From contig NZ_JAJFZK010000023.1 in NCBI RefSeq assembly GCF_020731355.1, forward strand, positions 1-33,308: DNA of 33,308 nt, written 5' to 3'. The notes beneath the pieces are model-generated. The model ran no database searches. It saw nothing but the letters and a program-made list of their open reading frames with translations, and had not been told where the DNA came from. Shown in pieces: positions 1 through 7,606 of this stretch. The translations under genes were made by a program, and so were the position numbers. Every line of letters starts with the position of its first letter. The first letter of the stretch is position 1. The stretch comes from Bacillus sp. REN16 (GTDB lineage: Bacteria; Bacillota; Bacilli; Bacillales; Bacillaceae_L).

Positions 1-84
1 TTGTATCATACCAAGGGGACTTTTTTTGTTCAAACCTCAAATTTCTTCATTACAGGAATGCTCCTATGTTCCAAAAGCACAAAT

Positions 85-98
85 GTGTAAATTTACAC
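85..98. promoter_or_regulatory. Perfect 14-bp palindrome, possible operator
   Basis: GTGTAAATTTACAC is its own reverse complement. It lies beyond the terminator of the lipoprotein gene, in AT-rich DNA with no visible gene. A perfect even palindrome of this kind could be the binding site of a dimeric regulator for a gene left of the window, but I do not recognise the regulator. Chance in AT-rich DNA is possible. Confidence 0.25.
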
Positions 99-146
99 TA
101 ATTGTAACATAAGTTCGTTCGTTGAATATAAAATATTACCAAATTA

Positions 147-179
147 TTATTCAACTAACCTGCACCTTTAGTTTAATAA
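147..179. repeat. Dispersed palindrome, copy A
   Basis: Inverted arms TTATTCAACTAA and TTAGTTTAATAA pair at 11 of 12 positions around the 9-base centre CCTGCACCT. A second copy with the same arms, spacer length and centre pattern lies at 679-705. The two copies flank the lipoprotein gene and its terminator. It reads as a short interspersed palindrome, possibly a mobile or transcription-end element. I cannot name the family. Confidence 0.6.
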
Positions 180-187
180 CTTCAACA

Positions 188-222
188 AAAAAGTGCGTTA
201 ATCCTTCTTGGATCAACGCACC
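188..222 (-). terminator. Rho-independent terminator of the lipoprotein gene
   Basis: GTGCGTT at 193-199 pairs with AACGCAC at 215-221, and ATCC at 201-204 pairs with GGAT at 210-213, with a loop TTCTT. An A-run at 187-192 on the plus strand gives the U-tract for minus-strand transcription. It sits about 35 bases past the stop codon at 258. Confidence 0.8.
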
Positions 223-257
223 CTTTAGTTTAAGAATTAAATTTATTTCGATTACGT

Positions 258-629
258 TTAATCAACGGGGTCGCCACCAAAAGTTTTTGAGGTAAATTCC
301 CAAGTTGCCCTATCTTCTGCCATTTGTCTAAATTTCTCTGGTTCAACCCAATCCTCTGATTTAAATTCATCAATTGGGCTAACTTCCAGATGATTTGTAC
401 CTTCTTTTGCATTTATTTCTTTTACAATTTCAACATATTGTTTGTAATAATCTTCTTTTTGTTCTTGAGTTAAATCTAATGGAGTTACTGATACAACTTC
501 TTCTTTATTCGTATCAGGTAAAGTCTCAACTTCTTTTGCTTGTAATTGTTCTTCTGCTTCCTCATTCGCACTACATCCAGCTAACATAATAGTTCCAAGT
601 AAAATCCCTGCGTAAAGATATTTTTTCAA
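258..629 (-). CDS. Small lipoprotein of unknown function
   Basis: A secreted lipoprotein of about 123 residues: lysines, a hydrophobic stretch and the lipobox LAGC with the lipidated Cys near residue 19, then an acidic, Glu-rich linker and a short soluble domain rich in charged and aromatic residues. I recognise no domain. A GTG at 638 is in frame, but its purine-rich SD lies directly against it. The TTG at 629 has GGAG eight bases upstream and gives a standard signal peptide, so I prefer TTG. The gene lies downstream of tnpC in the same orientation, has its own terminator, and is bracketed by two palindrome copies. It may be passenger DNA of the Tn554-like element or the native neighbour; the other end of the element is not in the window, so this cannot be settled. 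Confidence 0.75.
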   Translation of the reverse strand: MKKYLYAGILLGTIMLAGCSANEEAEEQLQAKEVETLPDTNKEEVVSVTPLDLTQEQKEDYYKQYVEIVKEINAKEGTNHLEVSPIDEFKSEDWVEPEKFRQMAEDRATWEFTSKTFGGDPVD

Positions 630-678
630 TATTCTCACTCCCTCATAACGTTATTTTACCACAAAAAACCAATTGATA

Positions 679-705
679 TTCAACTAATCTGCCCCGTTAT
701 TTGAA
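679..705. repeat. Dispersed palindrome, copy B
   Basis: Arms TTCAACTAA and TTATTTGAA (8 of 9 paired) flank the 9-base centre TCTGCCCCG. Copy A at 147-179 shares the arm sequence, the 9-base spacer and the centre pattern YCTGCMCCK. It lies immediately downstream of tnpC and upstream of the lipoprotein gene. Confidence 0.6.
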
Positions 706-712
706 CAAGGAT

Positions 713-1108
713 TTATAACTTCACAAAGTAGTCAGACAGGTTTTCTTTCTCTTTATCACGTAATTGTTTGTTTTCATTCTCCAGTTCTTTATTCCTTTTT
801 TCCAACTTTTCAATCCTTCTTTTAAGAGATTCGATGATGGCGTTTTGATTATTTTCATCACGTTTAATCCTAGAGTCTACATATGCTTTTTCTTGTTGAT
901 TTCGCAAGAAATTGATACGCTCTTTGAGCTCATGATGGTTATAAAGAGTTGCTTTACTCACTCCTGCTTCTTGTGCCACACTATTAAAGTTAATCGCCTT
1001 AGAATACTTTGTAAGGCGTTTAATAGCTTCTTCAACCTTATCCTTGGTTGTTTGCTTTCTTTTTTCGTGTAGCTGCTTCAATTGCTCCTCTCGGTCAAAA
1101 TTAGACAT
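713..1108 (-). CDS. tnpC: Tn554-family transposition protein TnpC
   Basis: About 131 residues. An N-terminal basic segment leads into a helix-turn-helix-like stretch around residues 40-60 (SVAQEAGVSKATLYNH), followed by a long Glu/Lys/Asn-rich coiled coil (about 85-125). This is the architecture of Tn554 TnpC, an auxiliary protein that affects the efficiency and orientation of transposition and is not itself a recombinase. I start it at the ATG at 1108, preceded by AAGGTG six bases away; a GTG at 1117 is in frame. The start overlaps the end of tnpB (ATGTCTAA), so the two are translationally coupled. It is the last gene of the tnpA-tnpB-tnpC unit. Confidence 0.88.
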   Translation of the reverse strand: MSNFDREEQLKQLHEKRKQTTKDKVEEAIKRLTKYSKAINFNSVAQEAGVSKATLYNHHELKERINFLRNQQEKAYVDSRIKRDENNQNAIIESLKRRIEKLEKRNKELENENKQLRDKEKENLSDYFVKL

Positions 1109-3236
1109 GCTTAACACCTTTCTTTTTCTTACGTTCTAATTGTCTCTTCATTCGGTCAAAACGTCCAAAAATGACATTTCCACCCTTGATTGTTTCATAA
1201 ATATTTTGGTATCTTTCCAAGTTCTTTTCGTTTGCTTTAACCATATCTTCACGACCATATTCTTTTGATGCTTCAATCCATTTTGTAGTAGTTTCTATTA
1301 GAAGCTCATACTTTTTAACATCAAAACTCGTCATACCAACAGCTAAATCAAAACAAGGCTTTCCATCATTTGCTGTGAGACAAGGAGGTTCTGCTGCTAA
1401 TGGACAGTTTCCATTTACTCTGGCACGACAAGTCCCGTAAGGGTTGTCCAATGCGTTTAACTTCTCGTCTTTCCACATCATGTCCATAATGTCTTCGGGG
1501 ATATCTTTAACTTCTGAAACTTGATGAATTTCTCCGTTTAAGTCAAAGGAAAATACACCTTGCTTAACGACCATTTCGAACTCCTTGCGTTTCGTATCAT
1601 CCAATAGACGGGCATATCGCATAGTCATTTCTGGTGAGGCGTGTGCCAATAACTCTTGTACTGTTAAAATATCAGCTCCGCCATTTAACATTTTTACGGC
1701 GTAGGTGTGGCGAAACTGGTGACTCTTAAAATGAAAGACATTACCCATTTCATCAGTAATGTTCTTTTGGAGTGCTAGCTTATTAAGTTCTGTTCGTACC
1801 CAATGTTGAGAAAATGGTTTTCCCTTACGGCGACCACTGTATCGAACGAAAATTAATTTATCAGGGTTATTATCCTCATTGCTGAGTTCCAGAGAATTAT
1901 GTATTAGAACAGCGATTATATCTGCTAATTGGTCGTCAATTGGGATAGTATGACCTTTTACATACGTTTTTTCAATATCGGTTTTTATAGAGTATTTCCC
2001 ATTTAAACGAATTAAACAGCCCTGTGTTAATCCTAATACGTCACTTATACGCAATCCAGTTCTATAAGAAACCCACACGATAGGTTGTACGTCTGGATGC
2101 AGGTCGTTTATATTATCAAACAGTTGCTCTAATACATGATCAGTAATGTAATCAATATCATCATCTGACTTTTTACCCAGATTGGGATAATCCTCAGGGT
2201 ATAGAAATTGTATAGTTGGTTTCTCAGGTGCAATGCTATAATCAAAGCGTTGAGTATCTTTTATAAATAAATATACACAATTAAGATTTTCACTGATGTG
2301 TCGGTTTGGATTAGCATTTTTCTGTTTTAGATTGTTTTTTGCATGATGATGAAGGTATTCTAGGTATTTCTCAATGTGCTTTCTTGTTAATCCTTTTAAA
2401 TCATTCCATTCAGGATTAAACTTACTAATTAAATTTAAAAACCTCGGAACATGTTGCAAATATTTTAGAGCGCTTCCCCATGAAAACTTCCCTCCTCCTA
2501 GCAATCTAGTTTTAATATATTTTTTAAAATATTGTCTAAAAACTACGTTTTCAATTTTTGTGAAGTCGATATAGTAAGTTTCTGCCGAGAGATTGTAACG
2601 CACCCCGTAATTGGTATTTAACACCCTAATATCCCATCTATCTTTTACCCATTCTTCACGAGTGTCCGTTAAATTGAATAATTTCTCATACACGCGACGA
2701 AAGAAGTATACTATTGGTGTTTTGTACTCGAGTTCACCATATTTGATATTTTTGATTATACGAGTTGTTTTTACACCTTTGTTATTTAACCACCAAATCC
2801 ACTGTTTTTCAAATTTCTCAACATCTAAATCAAGTAAGGAAGAGAGGCGAGAATGTTTTTCGTTTAAGAATAAAACCAATTGATTTATCATAAACCTGTA
2901 ACCATTAAATAAGGAGGCAACACTCAGTTCATCGCTAAACAATTTATGATAAAGCACAAATTTAAGTTCTAAGCCGATGTTGTGATTTTCGGTAGAAAAC
3001 TTTACATATCTTCCTGTTCCTTTGTATTTACTAAATTGCCCTACAAAGTTAGGAATTTTTCCAATATCAGTTACATTCCAAACATCATTGACTAAAAAGT
3101 AATCATCATTCACAACACTTCTTGTTACTTTTCCATCACTGGATATATCCTTAACCTCGTAAGAGGAGAGGGTGGATGTGATTAAGTCCAAATAATCGCT
3201 TTGGGGGAGTGAATTATTTGCTATGATTTTATCCAA
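1101..3236 (-). CDS. tnpB: Tn554-family tyrosine recombinase TnpB
   Basis: A 711-residue site-specific recombinase, the larger of the two integrases that act together in Tn554-type transposition. The C-terminal catalytic domain has Arg396 (RTGLRISDVL), His506 and Arg509 (HQFRHTYA), His532 (LLAHAS) and nucleophile Tyr541 (MTMRYARL), so the active site looks complete. After it comes a Cys cluster around 625-660 (C...GNCPLA...C...C), a putative zinc knuckle found in this family. The N-terminal about 250 residues form the arm and core-binding region. It starts at TTG with AGGAGG seven bases upstream, 39 bp after tnpA. It is somewhat longer than the roughly 630 residues I recall for S. aureus TnpB, with the excess at the N-terminus. 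No frameshift is seen, so the element may be active. Confidence 0.92.
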   Translation of the reverse strand: MDKIIANNSLPQSDYLDLITSTLSSYEVKDISSDGKVTRSVVNDDYFLVNDVWNVTDIGKIPNFVGQFSKYKGTGRYVKFSTENHNIGLELKFVLYHKLFSDELSVASLFNGYRFMINQLVLFLNEKHSRLSSLLDLDVEKFEKQWIWWLNNKGVKTTRIIKNIKYGELEYKTPIVYFFRRVYEKLFNLTDTREEWVKDRWDIRVLNTNYGVRYNLSAETYYIDFTKIENVVFRQYFKKYIKTRLLGGGKFSWGSALKYLQHVPRFLNLISKFNPEWNDLKGLTRKHIEKYLEYLHHHAKNNLKQKNANPNRHISENLNCVYLFIKDTQRFDYSIAPEKPTIQFLYPEDYPNLGKKSDDDIDYITDHVLEQLFDNINDLHPDVQPIVWVSYRTGLRISDVLGLTQGCLIRLNGKYSIKTDIEKTYVKGHTIPIDDQLADIIAVLIHNSLELSNEDNNPDKLIFVRYSGRRKGKPFSQHWVRTELNKLALQKNITDEMGNVFHFKSHQFRHTYAVKMLNGGADILTVQELLAHASPEMTMRYARLLDDTKRKEFEMVVKQGVFSFDLNGEIHQVSEVKDIPEDIMDMMWKDEKLNALDNPYGTCRARVNGNCPLAAEPPCLTANDGKPCFDLAVGMTSFDVKKYELLIETTTKWIEASKEYGREDMVKANEKNLERYQNIYETIKGGNVIFGRFDRMKRQLERKKKKGVKHV

Positions 3237-3275
3237 TTGATTTCCTCCTATAATACCAGTCTAGTTAAAAAGGAA

Positions 3276-4433
3276 CTATTTCATCAGGGATATCTGATTG
3301 AAATCTTTCTCTTTGCTACGTCCAATCTCAAAGGCATGGGAAGCCTTCTCCCAATCCTTACGGATATCATCTTCGGAAGGATGGAGGTATAGGTTCATCG
3401 TTGTTTGAATTTGTGCGTGACCTAAACGCTCTTGCACCATTTTAATGTTTTTCGTTTGAAGGTAATAAATCGTTCCGTGAGTGTGCCGGAACATGTGTGG
3501 AGTGATATGTATGCCTGTTTTCTTCTCAAGCTCTTTGAAGGTCGCATAGACATCAGAATAGGTAAGAGGATCCCCGGCATTCTTCCCCCAAATCTTCACA
3601 AACACAAAGTTATGGTCTGGATTATATTCATCAAGCACTTCATATAAGTAATCGTCATAAAAATCCATGAGTCTTTGAGAGATGTCTATTCTTCTCCCTC
3701 CAGTTTTCAACTTACTCCCATTTGGTAGTTCACCTCTATCAGTTAGTTGGATTTTGTGTTCTCTTCGTTTAGCATCGAATTGAAAATCTTCGAGGAACAG
3801 GGAGAGGGCCTCCCCGATACGCAATCCACTTTCATAGAGAAGATGTACCAGAAATTTATCCCTAATGTTAGTAGTAGATTCATAGATTAAATCAACTTGA
3901 TCTTTTGTAAATACTTTTATTCTTTCTCTCGGTTCATCTAATTTAAGGATGTTTTTAGATATTGGTTTCCCTTCATTTACGTGGTGTAGGAAGCCCTTGT
4001 ATCCGGTGCCACCAGCACCCACAAATACTTTCTTCATGAGTTTTTCAACAACGTCTGAGTCAATTAACTCATTTCGGTACAAGTAATCATAAAAGGATGT
4101 AACCACTGTCAGATAATTGTTTACTGTACTCTCACTACGTTTAGCTATGGTTCTTTTTTGGGGTACAACTTTATTACTCTCATATGGGTTTCTAAGCCAA
4201 GCAACAAAGTTAGATAGTCTCTGAAAGTTGATTTCTTGATAGCCAATTCCTACCTGTTTTAGGTACGTGAAGTAATGTTTTAAAGCCGTACAGTAGGTCC
4301 GTAAAGTATTGCTGCTGCTCTCTCTGTTATGAAGGTATTTCATGTACTTTGCAACAGGCGCAATAGGCAACCCATTTGTATCCAGTAGAAGGTAGGCTTT
4401 TCTATTGTCGACAGATATTTCTTCCACTCTCAT
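3276..4433 (-). CDS. tnpA: Tn554-family tyrosine recombinase TnpA
   Basis: A 385-residue tyrosine recombinase. An N-terminal SAM-like core-binding domain (about 25-125) is followed by the catalytic domain with Arg205 (SGLRIGEAL), His313 and Arg316 (PHMFRHTHG), His339 (LGHAQI) and Tyr349 (MNLYLHP). All residues of the R-H-R-H-Y set are present. It starts at ATG 4433 behind GGAGAG and is the first gene of the tnpABC unit, reading inward from the element's left end. Tn554 relatives normally enter the att site inside radC. Here the element lies next to a small spore-gene operon, so its target differs. No disruption is visible. Confidence 0.92.
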   Translation of the reverse strand: MRVEEISVDNRKAYLLLDTNGLPIAPVAKYMKYLHNRESSSNTLRTYCTALKHYFTYLKQVGIGYQEINFQRLSNFVAWLRNPYESNKVVPQKRTIAKRSESTVNNYLTVVTSFYDYLYRNELIDSDVVEKLMKKVFVGAGGTGYKGFLHHVNEGKPISKNILKLDEPRERIKVFTKDQVDLIYESTTNIRDKFLVHLLYESGLRIGEALSLFLEDFQFDAKRREHKIQLTDRGELPNGSKLKTGGRRIDISQRLMDFYDDYLYEVLDEYNPDHNFVFVKIWGKNAGDPLTYSDVYATFKELEKKTGIHITPHMFRHTHGTIYYLQTKNIKMVQERLGHAQIQTTMNLYLHPSEDDIRKDWEKASHAFEIGRSKEKDFNQISLMK

Positions 4434-4505
4434 GAGAACACTCTCCTGTTAATTATTTTTTTTAATAGTATTTCTACCTAAAGTGACTTCCGTTATTGTT
4501 ATTTC

Positions 4506-4579
4506 TTTAAGGTCCTCGAAACTATCGTTTCTGCGGAGTGCTATCCTCGCACCGAGGCTTCTGTCCTCCACCCCTTAAA
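4506..4579. other. Nested branched inverted repeats at the left end of the Tn554-like element
   Basis: TTTAAGG at 4506-4512 pairs with CCTTAAA at 4573-4579. Inside it, CCTCG at 4514-4518 pairs with CGAGG at 4553-4557. Inside that sit two small hairpins, AAAC/GTTT at 4519-4530 and GTGC/GCAC at 4538-4552. The segment lies between tnpA and the probable element boundary. It could be a recombinase-binding or end-recognition region, or an RNA upstream of tnpA. I recognise no known ribozyme or riboswitch. The 320 bp between tnpA and the next gene hold only this, the possible boundary and the terminator. Confidence 0.4.
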
Positions 4580-4657
4580 ACCAAACCAATGTTCTTATTT
4601 GAAATTCCATTTTATACAACTTGTACCATTTTATCAACCTTTATTTTACTAATAAAA

Positions 4658-4663
4658 GATGTA
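4658..4663. other. Possible left junction core (GATGTA) of the Tn554-like element
   Basis: GATGTA is, from memory, the core hexamer at the att554 junction. Here it lies between the terminator of the host operon (from 4671) and the outward flank of tnpA, exactly where the boundary is expected. A hexamer is weak evidence by itself and no second junction is visible. Confidence 0.3.
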
Positions 4664-4664
4664 A

Positions 4665-4705
4665 ACAAAAAAGGATAATTAGCCCTTATAATGGACTAAC
4701 TATCC
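4665..4705 (-). terminator. Terminator of the sspK-ypzG-like operon
   Basis: GGATAATTAGCCC and GGACTAACTATCC form a 13-bp stem with two G-T pairs around TTATAAT. The plus-strand A-run just left of it supplies the U-tract for minus-strand transcripts. It lies about 50 bases past the stop at 4754 and marks the end of host DNA next to the Tn554-like element. Confidence 0.8.
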
Positions 4706-4753
4706 TATGATTCAATATCTTAATTTAAGGAGATCTCTCTGGTTTTCTGCGTA

Positions 4754-4906
4754 TTAGGAGCGTTTTCTGGTCTCACGCTCTAATATGATGAGGTTTTGGG
4801 TCAGTCGCGTTTCTCCATTCACCTGTGCCCAAGAATGTTTTGGATTAGCCCAAGCTTTTTGAAACGGACTGTTATATTCATTTTGTTTATATCCTTTTTT
4901 ACCCAT
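4754..4906 (-). CDS. YpzG-like small protein
   Basis: A 50-residue protein beginning MGKKGYKQNEYNSPFQKAWA and ending LIILERETRKRS. It contains the WANPKHSWAQVNGET core that I associate with the YpzG family of short, basic, Bacillaceae-specific proteins of unknown function. GGAGGTG sits six bases before the ATG. It lies 53 bp downstream of sspK on the same strand, with a terminator directly after, so the two are probably co-transcribed. That suggests forespore expression, but nothing in the sequence shows a biochemical role. Confidence 0.82.
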   Translation of the reverse strand: MGKKGYKQNEYNSPFQKAWANPKHSWAQVNGETRLTQNLIILERETRKRS

Positions 4907-4959
4907 TACACGCACCTCCAAGTTTTTCTCGAATCGATTTTAGAAACAAAACTCCATTT

Positions 4960-5118
4960 TTAAAAATCGTGTCGTTCACTTGAAGCTTTCATTCTCTCCT
5001 GTGGATGTGTGTTAATGGAACCATCTGCTCTTGTTGAAGCGTATTCTGCTTTTGCTCTAGGCTCACCTTCAAATTTATTACTATTTTGATTTGGGAATCC
5101 TCGTTTCTTGTTCCGCAT
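4960..5118 (-). CDS. sspK: Small acid-soluble spore protein K
   Basis: A 52-residue protein starting [20 protein letters not shown] and ending ASSERHDF. It matches SspK, a minor small acid-soluble protein of the spore core, including the [20 protein letters not shown] segment and the NTHPQERM segment. The ATG at 5118 has an SD (GGAGG) about eight bases upstream. The 5' UTR is long, about 190 nt from a sigma-G-like promoter at 5319-5348, and is filled by copy 1 of a structured repeat. The YpzG-like gene follows. SspK proteins are made in the forespore and are not needed for viability. Confidence 0.93.
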   Translation of the reverse strand: MRNKKRGFPNQNSNKFEGEPRAKAEYASTRADGSINTHPQERMKASSERHDF

Positions 5119-5133
5119 GCGAATACCTCCTTC

Positions 5134-5260
5134 ATCAAATGCGCCTTGGCGTATTTGCGCCCGATTTTTTTCGAGCAGATGCTCGAAAAACTACCTTTGA
5201 AAAATCGTGGCATCTGCCAGCGGCTATAAGTTTATTCAGTAGTTGCTGAATAAACTTATA
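5134..5260 (-). repeat. Structured intergenic repeat, copy 1 (sspK leader)
   Basis: Read on the minus strand: a perfect 15-bp hairpin (TATAAGTTTATTCAG with CTGAATAAACTTATA, 5225-5260); a mini-hairpin TGGC-AGAT-GCCA; a larger stem whose tip is TTTTCGAGCA/TGCTCGAAAA closed by GATTTTT/AAAATC; and a 3' module GCGCAAATACGCCAAGGCGC ending in ATTTGAT just before the sspK RBS. Copies 2 (8867-8999) and 3 (9050-9228) have the same order of elements. It lies inside the predicted sspK 5' UTR. Confidence 0.75.
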
Positions 5261-5318
5261 AGCAAAATTGGATAAAAATCGTGCAAAAAGGCAGTTCACT
5301 CCTTTAAACACGTACTAC

Positions 5319-5348
5319 TAGTATGGAGAACTTCCCTTCTTATCATGT
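5319..5348 (-). promoter_or_regulatory. Sigma-G-type promoter of sspK
   Basis: On the minus strand, ACATGA (5343-5348) and CATACTA (5319-5325) are separated by 17 bp. CATACTA matches the sigma-G -10 consensus as I know it, and ACATG fits the HATR core of the -35. Transcription would begin near 5310, giving a leader of about 190 nt. This fits forespore expression of sspK. Confidence 0.6.
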
Positions 5349-5376
5349 AAAATGGACAGCGTGAATTAATGGAAAT

Positions 5377-5401
5377 CCCCATAACAATGATTGTTATGGG
5401 G
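5377..5401 (-). terminator. Strong hairpin after yfhP
   Basis: A perfect 10-bp stem, CCCCATAACA with TGTTATGGGG, around the loop ATGAT, lies nine bases past the yfhP stop. The U-tract on the minus strand is weak (ATTTCC), so termination may be partial and some yfhP transcript may run on into sspK. Confidence 0.7.
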
Positions 5402-5409
5402 AAAATCAG

Positions 5410-6393
5410 TTAGCTTGGAATAAGCTCTAGTTTTTTACGAAGCTTTTCTTCACTAAAAATCCAGCCCGTATAGGATGTTATAATGTTTAAATCAAGGTCT
5501 AACTGAACAACCGCAACAAAAGGGTAATGCCCTTTGCTTCGATAACGAAGATCGATAAAGCGAACCTCATAATGATCGTCGTACTCGTCAATTTCCCAAC
5601 GATAAACTGGTGAGAAGTGAAGAAAGGCTGCCAGGTTCTTGTCTTCTTTGGCCGCATTGATTACCGGAGTATCGGGAATTGGGCGCTTCGCAAATTGATC
5701 GTGGATAATGATTTCATTGTTTTTGGCGCGGGCGACATAAAAATATTTTTCCGTTACGATTGCAATATGCCATTGATTAAAGCGATAGGTTGGCGAAATG
5801 ATGATTTCTGTGATTTCATCATCAATTTTTGCACGAACCGCTAAGTCGACCTTATTCCGCATTCGAAACCGGATGATATAATAGACAAGCAGGATGACAT
5901 AGACGGAAAAGAAGGTAACTCCCGGATGTAAGCCGAGCTTCCACACGACAATCCCTGCCAAATGTATGAGGAAAATAAATGGATCAAATGTATTGATAAC
6001 TCCTAAAGCTACCCATTTATGAGAAAAGGGCCTTAATGCTTGTGTTCCATACGCATTAAAGATATCAACAAAGACATGGAGAATCACACCAATAAAGGTC
6101 CACATCCAAAGATGAAAAAGATTCGCTTCAGGAAAAAAGAATAAAAGGGCTCCTGTGATTAAGATCGGCCACAATAATACGGCCGGAATGGAATGTGTAA
6201 TTCCACGATGATTTTTTATATAATGAGCATTGTTCCGCAATTTTAGTATGGTATCAAGGTCTGGTGCCTGTGAACCAATTAGCGTTCCAAGGATTACAGC
6301 ATGAGTAGTAGCGGTGTTTACTGTAACAACTGGGTCCAAGGTAGCAATCCCGCCTAATGCAAGACCCATAACGACATGTGTTCCTGTATCCAA
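5410..6393 (-). CDS. yfhP: YfhP-like membrane protein, YdjM/DUF457 metal-dependent hydrolase family
   Basis: A 327-residue integral membrane protein. It begins MDTGTHVVMGLALGG, then GSQAPDLDTILK and NHRGITHSIPAVLLW, the His/Asp motifs of the YdjM family of predicted membrane-bound metal hydrolases. Four to five hydrophobic segments lie between residues 60 and 175, and a soluble C-terminal half follows. It starts at TTG with AAAGGAGGT seven bases upstream. It is divergent from mutY, as I recall for B. subtilis. A regulatory effect on neighbouring genes has been proposed for the B. subtilis homologue, but no DNA-binding domain is visible here. The substrate is unknown. Confidence 0.88.
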   Translation of the reverse strand: MDTGTHVVMGLALGGIATLDPVVTVNTATTHAVILGTLIGSQAPDLDTILKLRNNAHYIKNHRGITHSIPAVLLWPILITGALLFFFPEANLFHLWMWTFIGVILHVFVDIFNAYGTQALRPFSHKWVALGVINTFDPFIFLIHLAGIVVWKLGLHPGVTFFSVYVILLVYYIIRFRMRNKVDLAVRAKIDDEITEIIISPTYRFNQWHIAIVTEKYFYVARAKNNEIIIHDQFAKRPIPDTPVINAAKEDKNLAAFLHFSPVYRWEIDEYDDHYEVRFIDLRYRSKGHYPFVAVVQLDLDLNIITSYTGWIFSEEKLRKKLELIPS

Positions 6394-6503
6394 AAATGGG
6401 ACCTCCTTTTCGTATATGTTCTTAAGTATAATGTAACCAACTAGCTCAATTTAGATAAATTATTTCAATAATAACACCTTGGGAGAAGGAATGGTATTAA
6501 TAA

Positions 6504-7583
6504 ATGAAAATGTTAGAAAAGTTTTCGATAAATAGATTTCAAAAGGATTTAATCAATTGGTTTGAAAAAGAACAGAGGGACCTTCCGTGGAGGGAGGATC
6601 AGGATCCATATAAAGTATGGGTATCTGAAATCATGCTTCAGCAAACAAGGGTCGATACAGTCATTCCGTACTTTGAGAATTTTGTTTCCAAGTTTCCAAC
6701 AATTGAGGATCTTGCTGAAGCCGAAGAGGAAAAGGTCCTCAAAGCATGGGAAGGATTGGGTTATTATTCGCGCGTCAGAAACCTTCATGCGGCAGTGAAA
6801 GAAGTAGCCGCAGAATATGATGGCAAGGTTCCAAATACAGTTAAGGAAATCTCAAGTCTTAAAGGTGTGGGACCTTATACAACTGGGGCAATTCTTAGCA
6901 TTGCTTATGGAATTCCAGAGCCCGCCGTTGATGGCAATGTGATGCGTGTTCTTTCAAGAATTTTATCGATTTGGGATGATATCGCAAAACCAAAAACTCG
7001 TCAGCTATTTGAAGAAGTTGTAAGAGAAATCATTTCAAAAGAGAACCCATCTGCATTTAATCAGGCGTTAATGGAATTAGGTGCATTAATTTGTGTTCCT
7101 GGAAACCCTGCCTGTCTATTGTGTCCGGTACGTGAGCATTGTCGTGCATTTGCTGAAGGGGTTCAAAAAGAGCTCCCAGTAAAAAGTAAGAAAAAGGCGC
7201 CAACCGCTGTTACAATGGCAGCAGTTGTGGTGATGGATGAAAACGGGCGTTTTCTAATCCATAAACGACCGGAAAAAGGACTTTTAGCAAACCTATGGGA
7301 ATTTCCAAATCACGAAACCATTTTAGACCTTCAAGCGCCTAAGGAACAGCTCGGTGAATTTTTAAAAAGGGAATACGAGATTGATGTAAAAATAGGCCAG
7401 GCATTTACTACAATTCAACATGTATTTTCCCATTTAATTTGGAATATCACTGTTTTTGAAGGAAAAATCGAAGGCATTGTGGATGAAACAGACAATTTAA
7501 AACTTGTCAGTCTAAAGGAGTTGGAAGAATATACATTCCCCGTTTCTCATCAAAAGATATTAAAAAGCTTTCTCGCTAAATGA
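6504..7583 (+). CDS. mutY: Adenine DNA glycosylase MutY
   Basis: A 359-residue base-excision repair glycosylase that removes A opposite 8-oxoguanine. The HhH-GPD domain has the catalytic Glu42 (SEIMLQQT) and Asp143 (AVDGNVMRV), with the helix-hairpin-helix [11 protein letters not shown] at 119-129. The [4Fe-4S] cluster ligands are Cys197, Cys204, Cys207 and Cys213 (C-X6-C-X2-C-X5-C). The C-terminal NUDIX-like domain (about 230-359) carries the FSH motif (Phe308-Ser309-His310) used to recognise 8-oxoG. An in-frame stop lies directly upstream, so the start is 6504 or the Met two codons later. The RBS is weak (GGAGAAGGA, about 13 bases away). The gene ends in its own terminator. Confidence 0.96.
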   Translation: MKMLEKFSINRFQKDLINWFEKEQRDLPWREDQDPYKVWVSEIMLQQTRVDTVIPYFENFVSKFPTIEDLAEAEEEKVLKAWEGLGYYSRVRNLHAAVKEVAAEYDGKVPNTVKEISSLKGVGPYTTGAILSIAYGIPEPAVDGNVMRVLSRILSIWDDIAKPKTRQLFEEVVREIISKENPSAFNQALMELGALICVPGNPACLLCPVREHCRAFAEGVQKELPVKSKKKAPTAVTMAAVVVMDENGRFLIHKRPEKGLLANLWEFPNHETILDLQAPKEQLGEFLKREYEIDVKIGQAFTTIQHVFSHLIWNITVFEGKIEGIVDETDNLKLVSLKELEEYTFPVSHQKILKSFLAK

Positions 7584-7597
7584 GAAAGCTTTTTTGT
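7563..7597 (+). terminator. mutY terminator
   Basis: AAAAGCTTTCTC and GAGAAAGCTTTT form a 12-bp stem overlapping the last codons and the stop of mutY, followed by T-rich sequence. Confidence 0.88.
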
Positions 7598-7606
7598 TCA
7601 TATTAA

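Noticed and set aside
4658-4663. GATGTA as proof of the transposon end
   Set aside because: A hexamer occurs often by chance. Kept only as a low-confidence candidate because of its position.
4989-5213. 74-codon open frame on the minus strand
   Set aside because: It overlaps sspK and the structured repeat in another frame. sspK matches a known family over its full length and has its own RBS and promoter.
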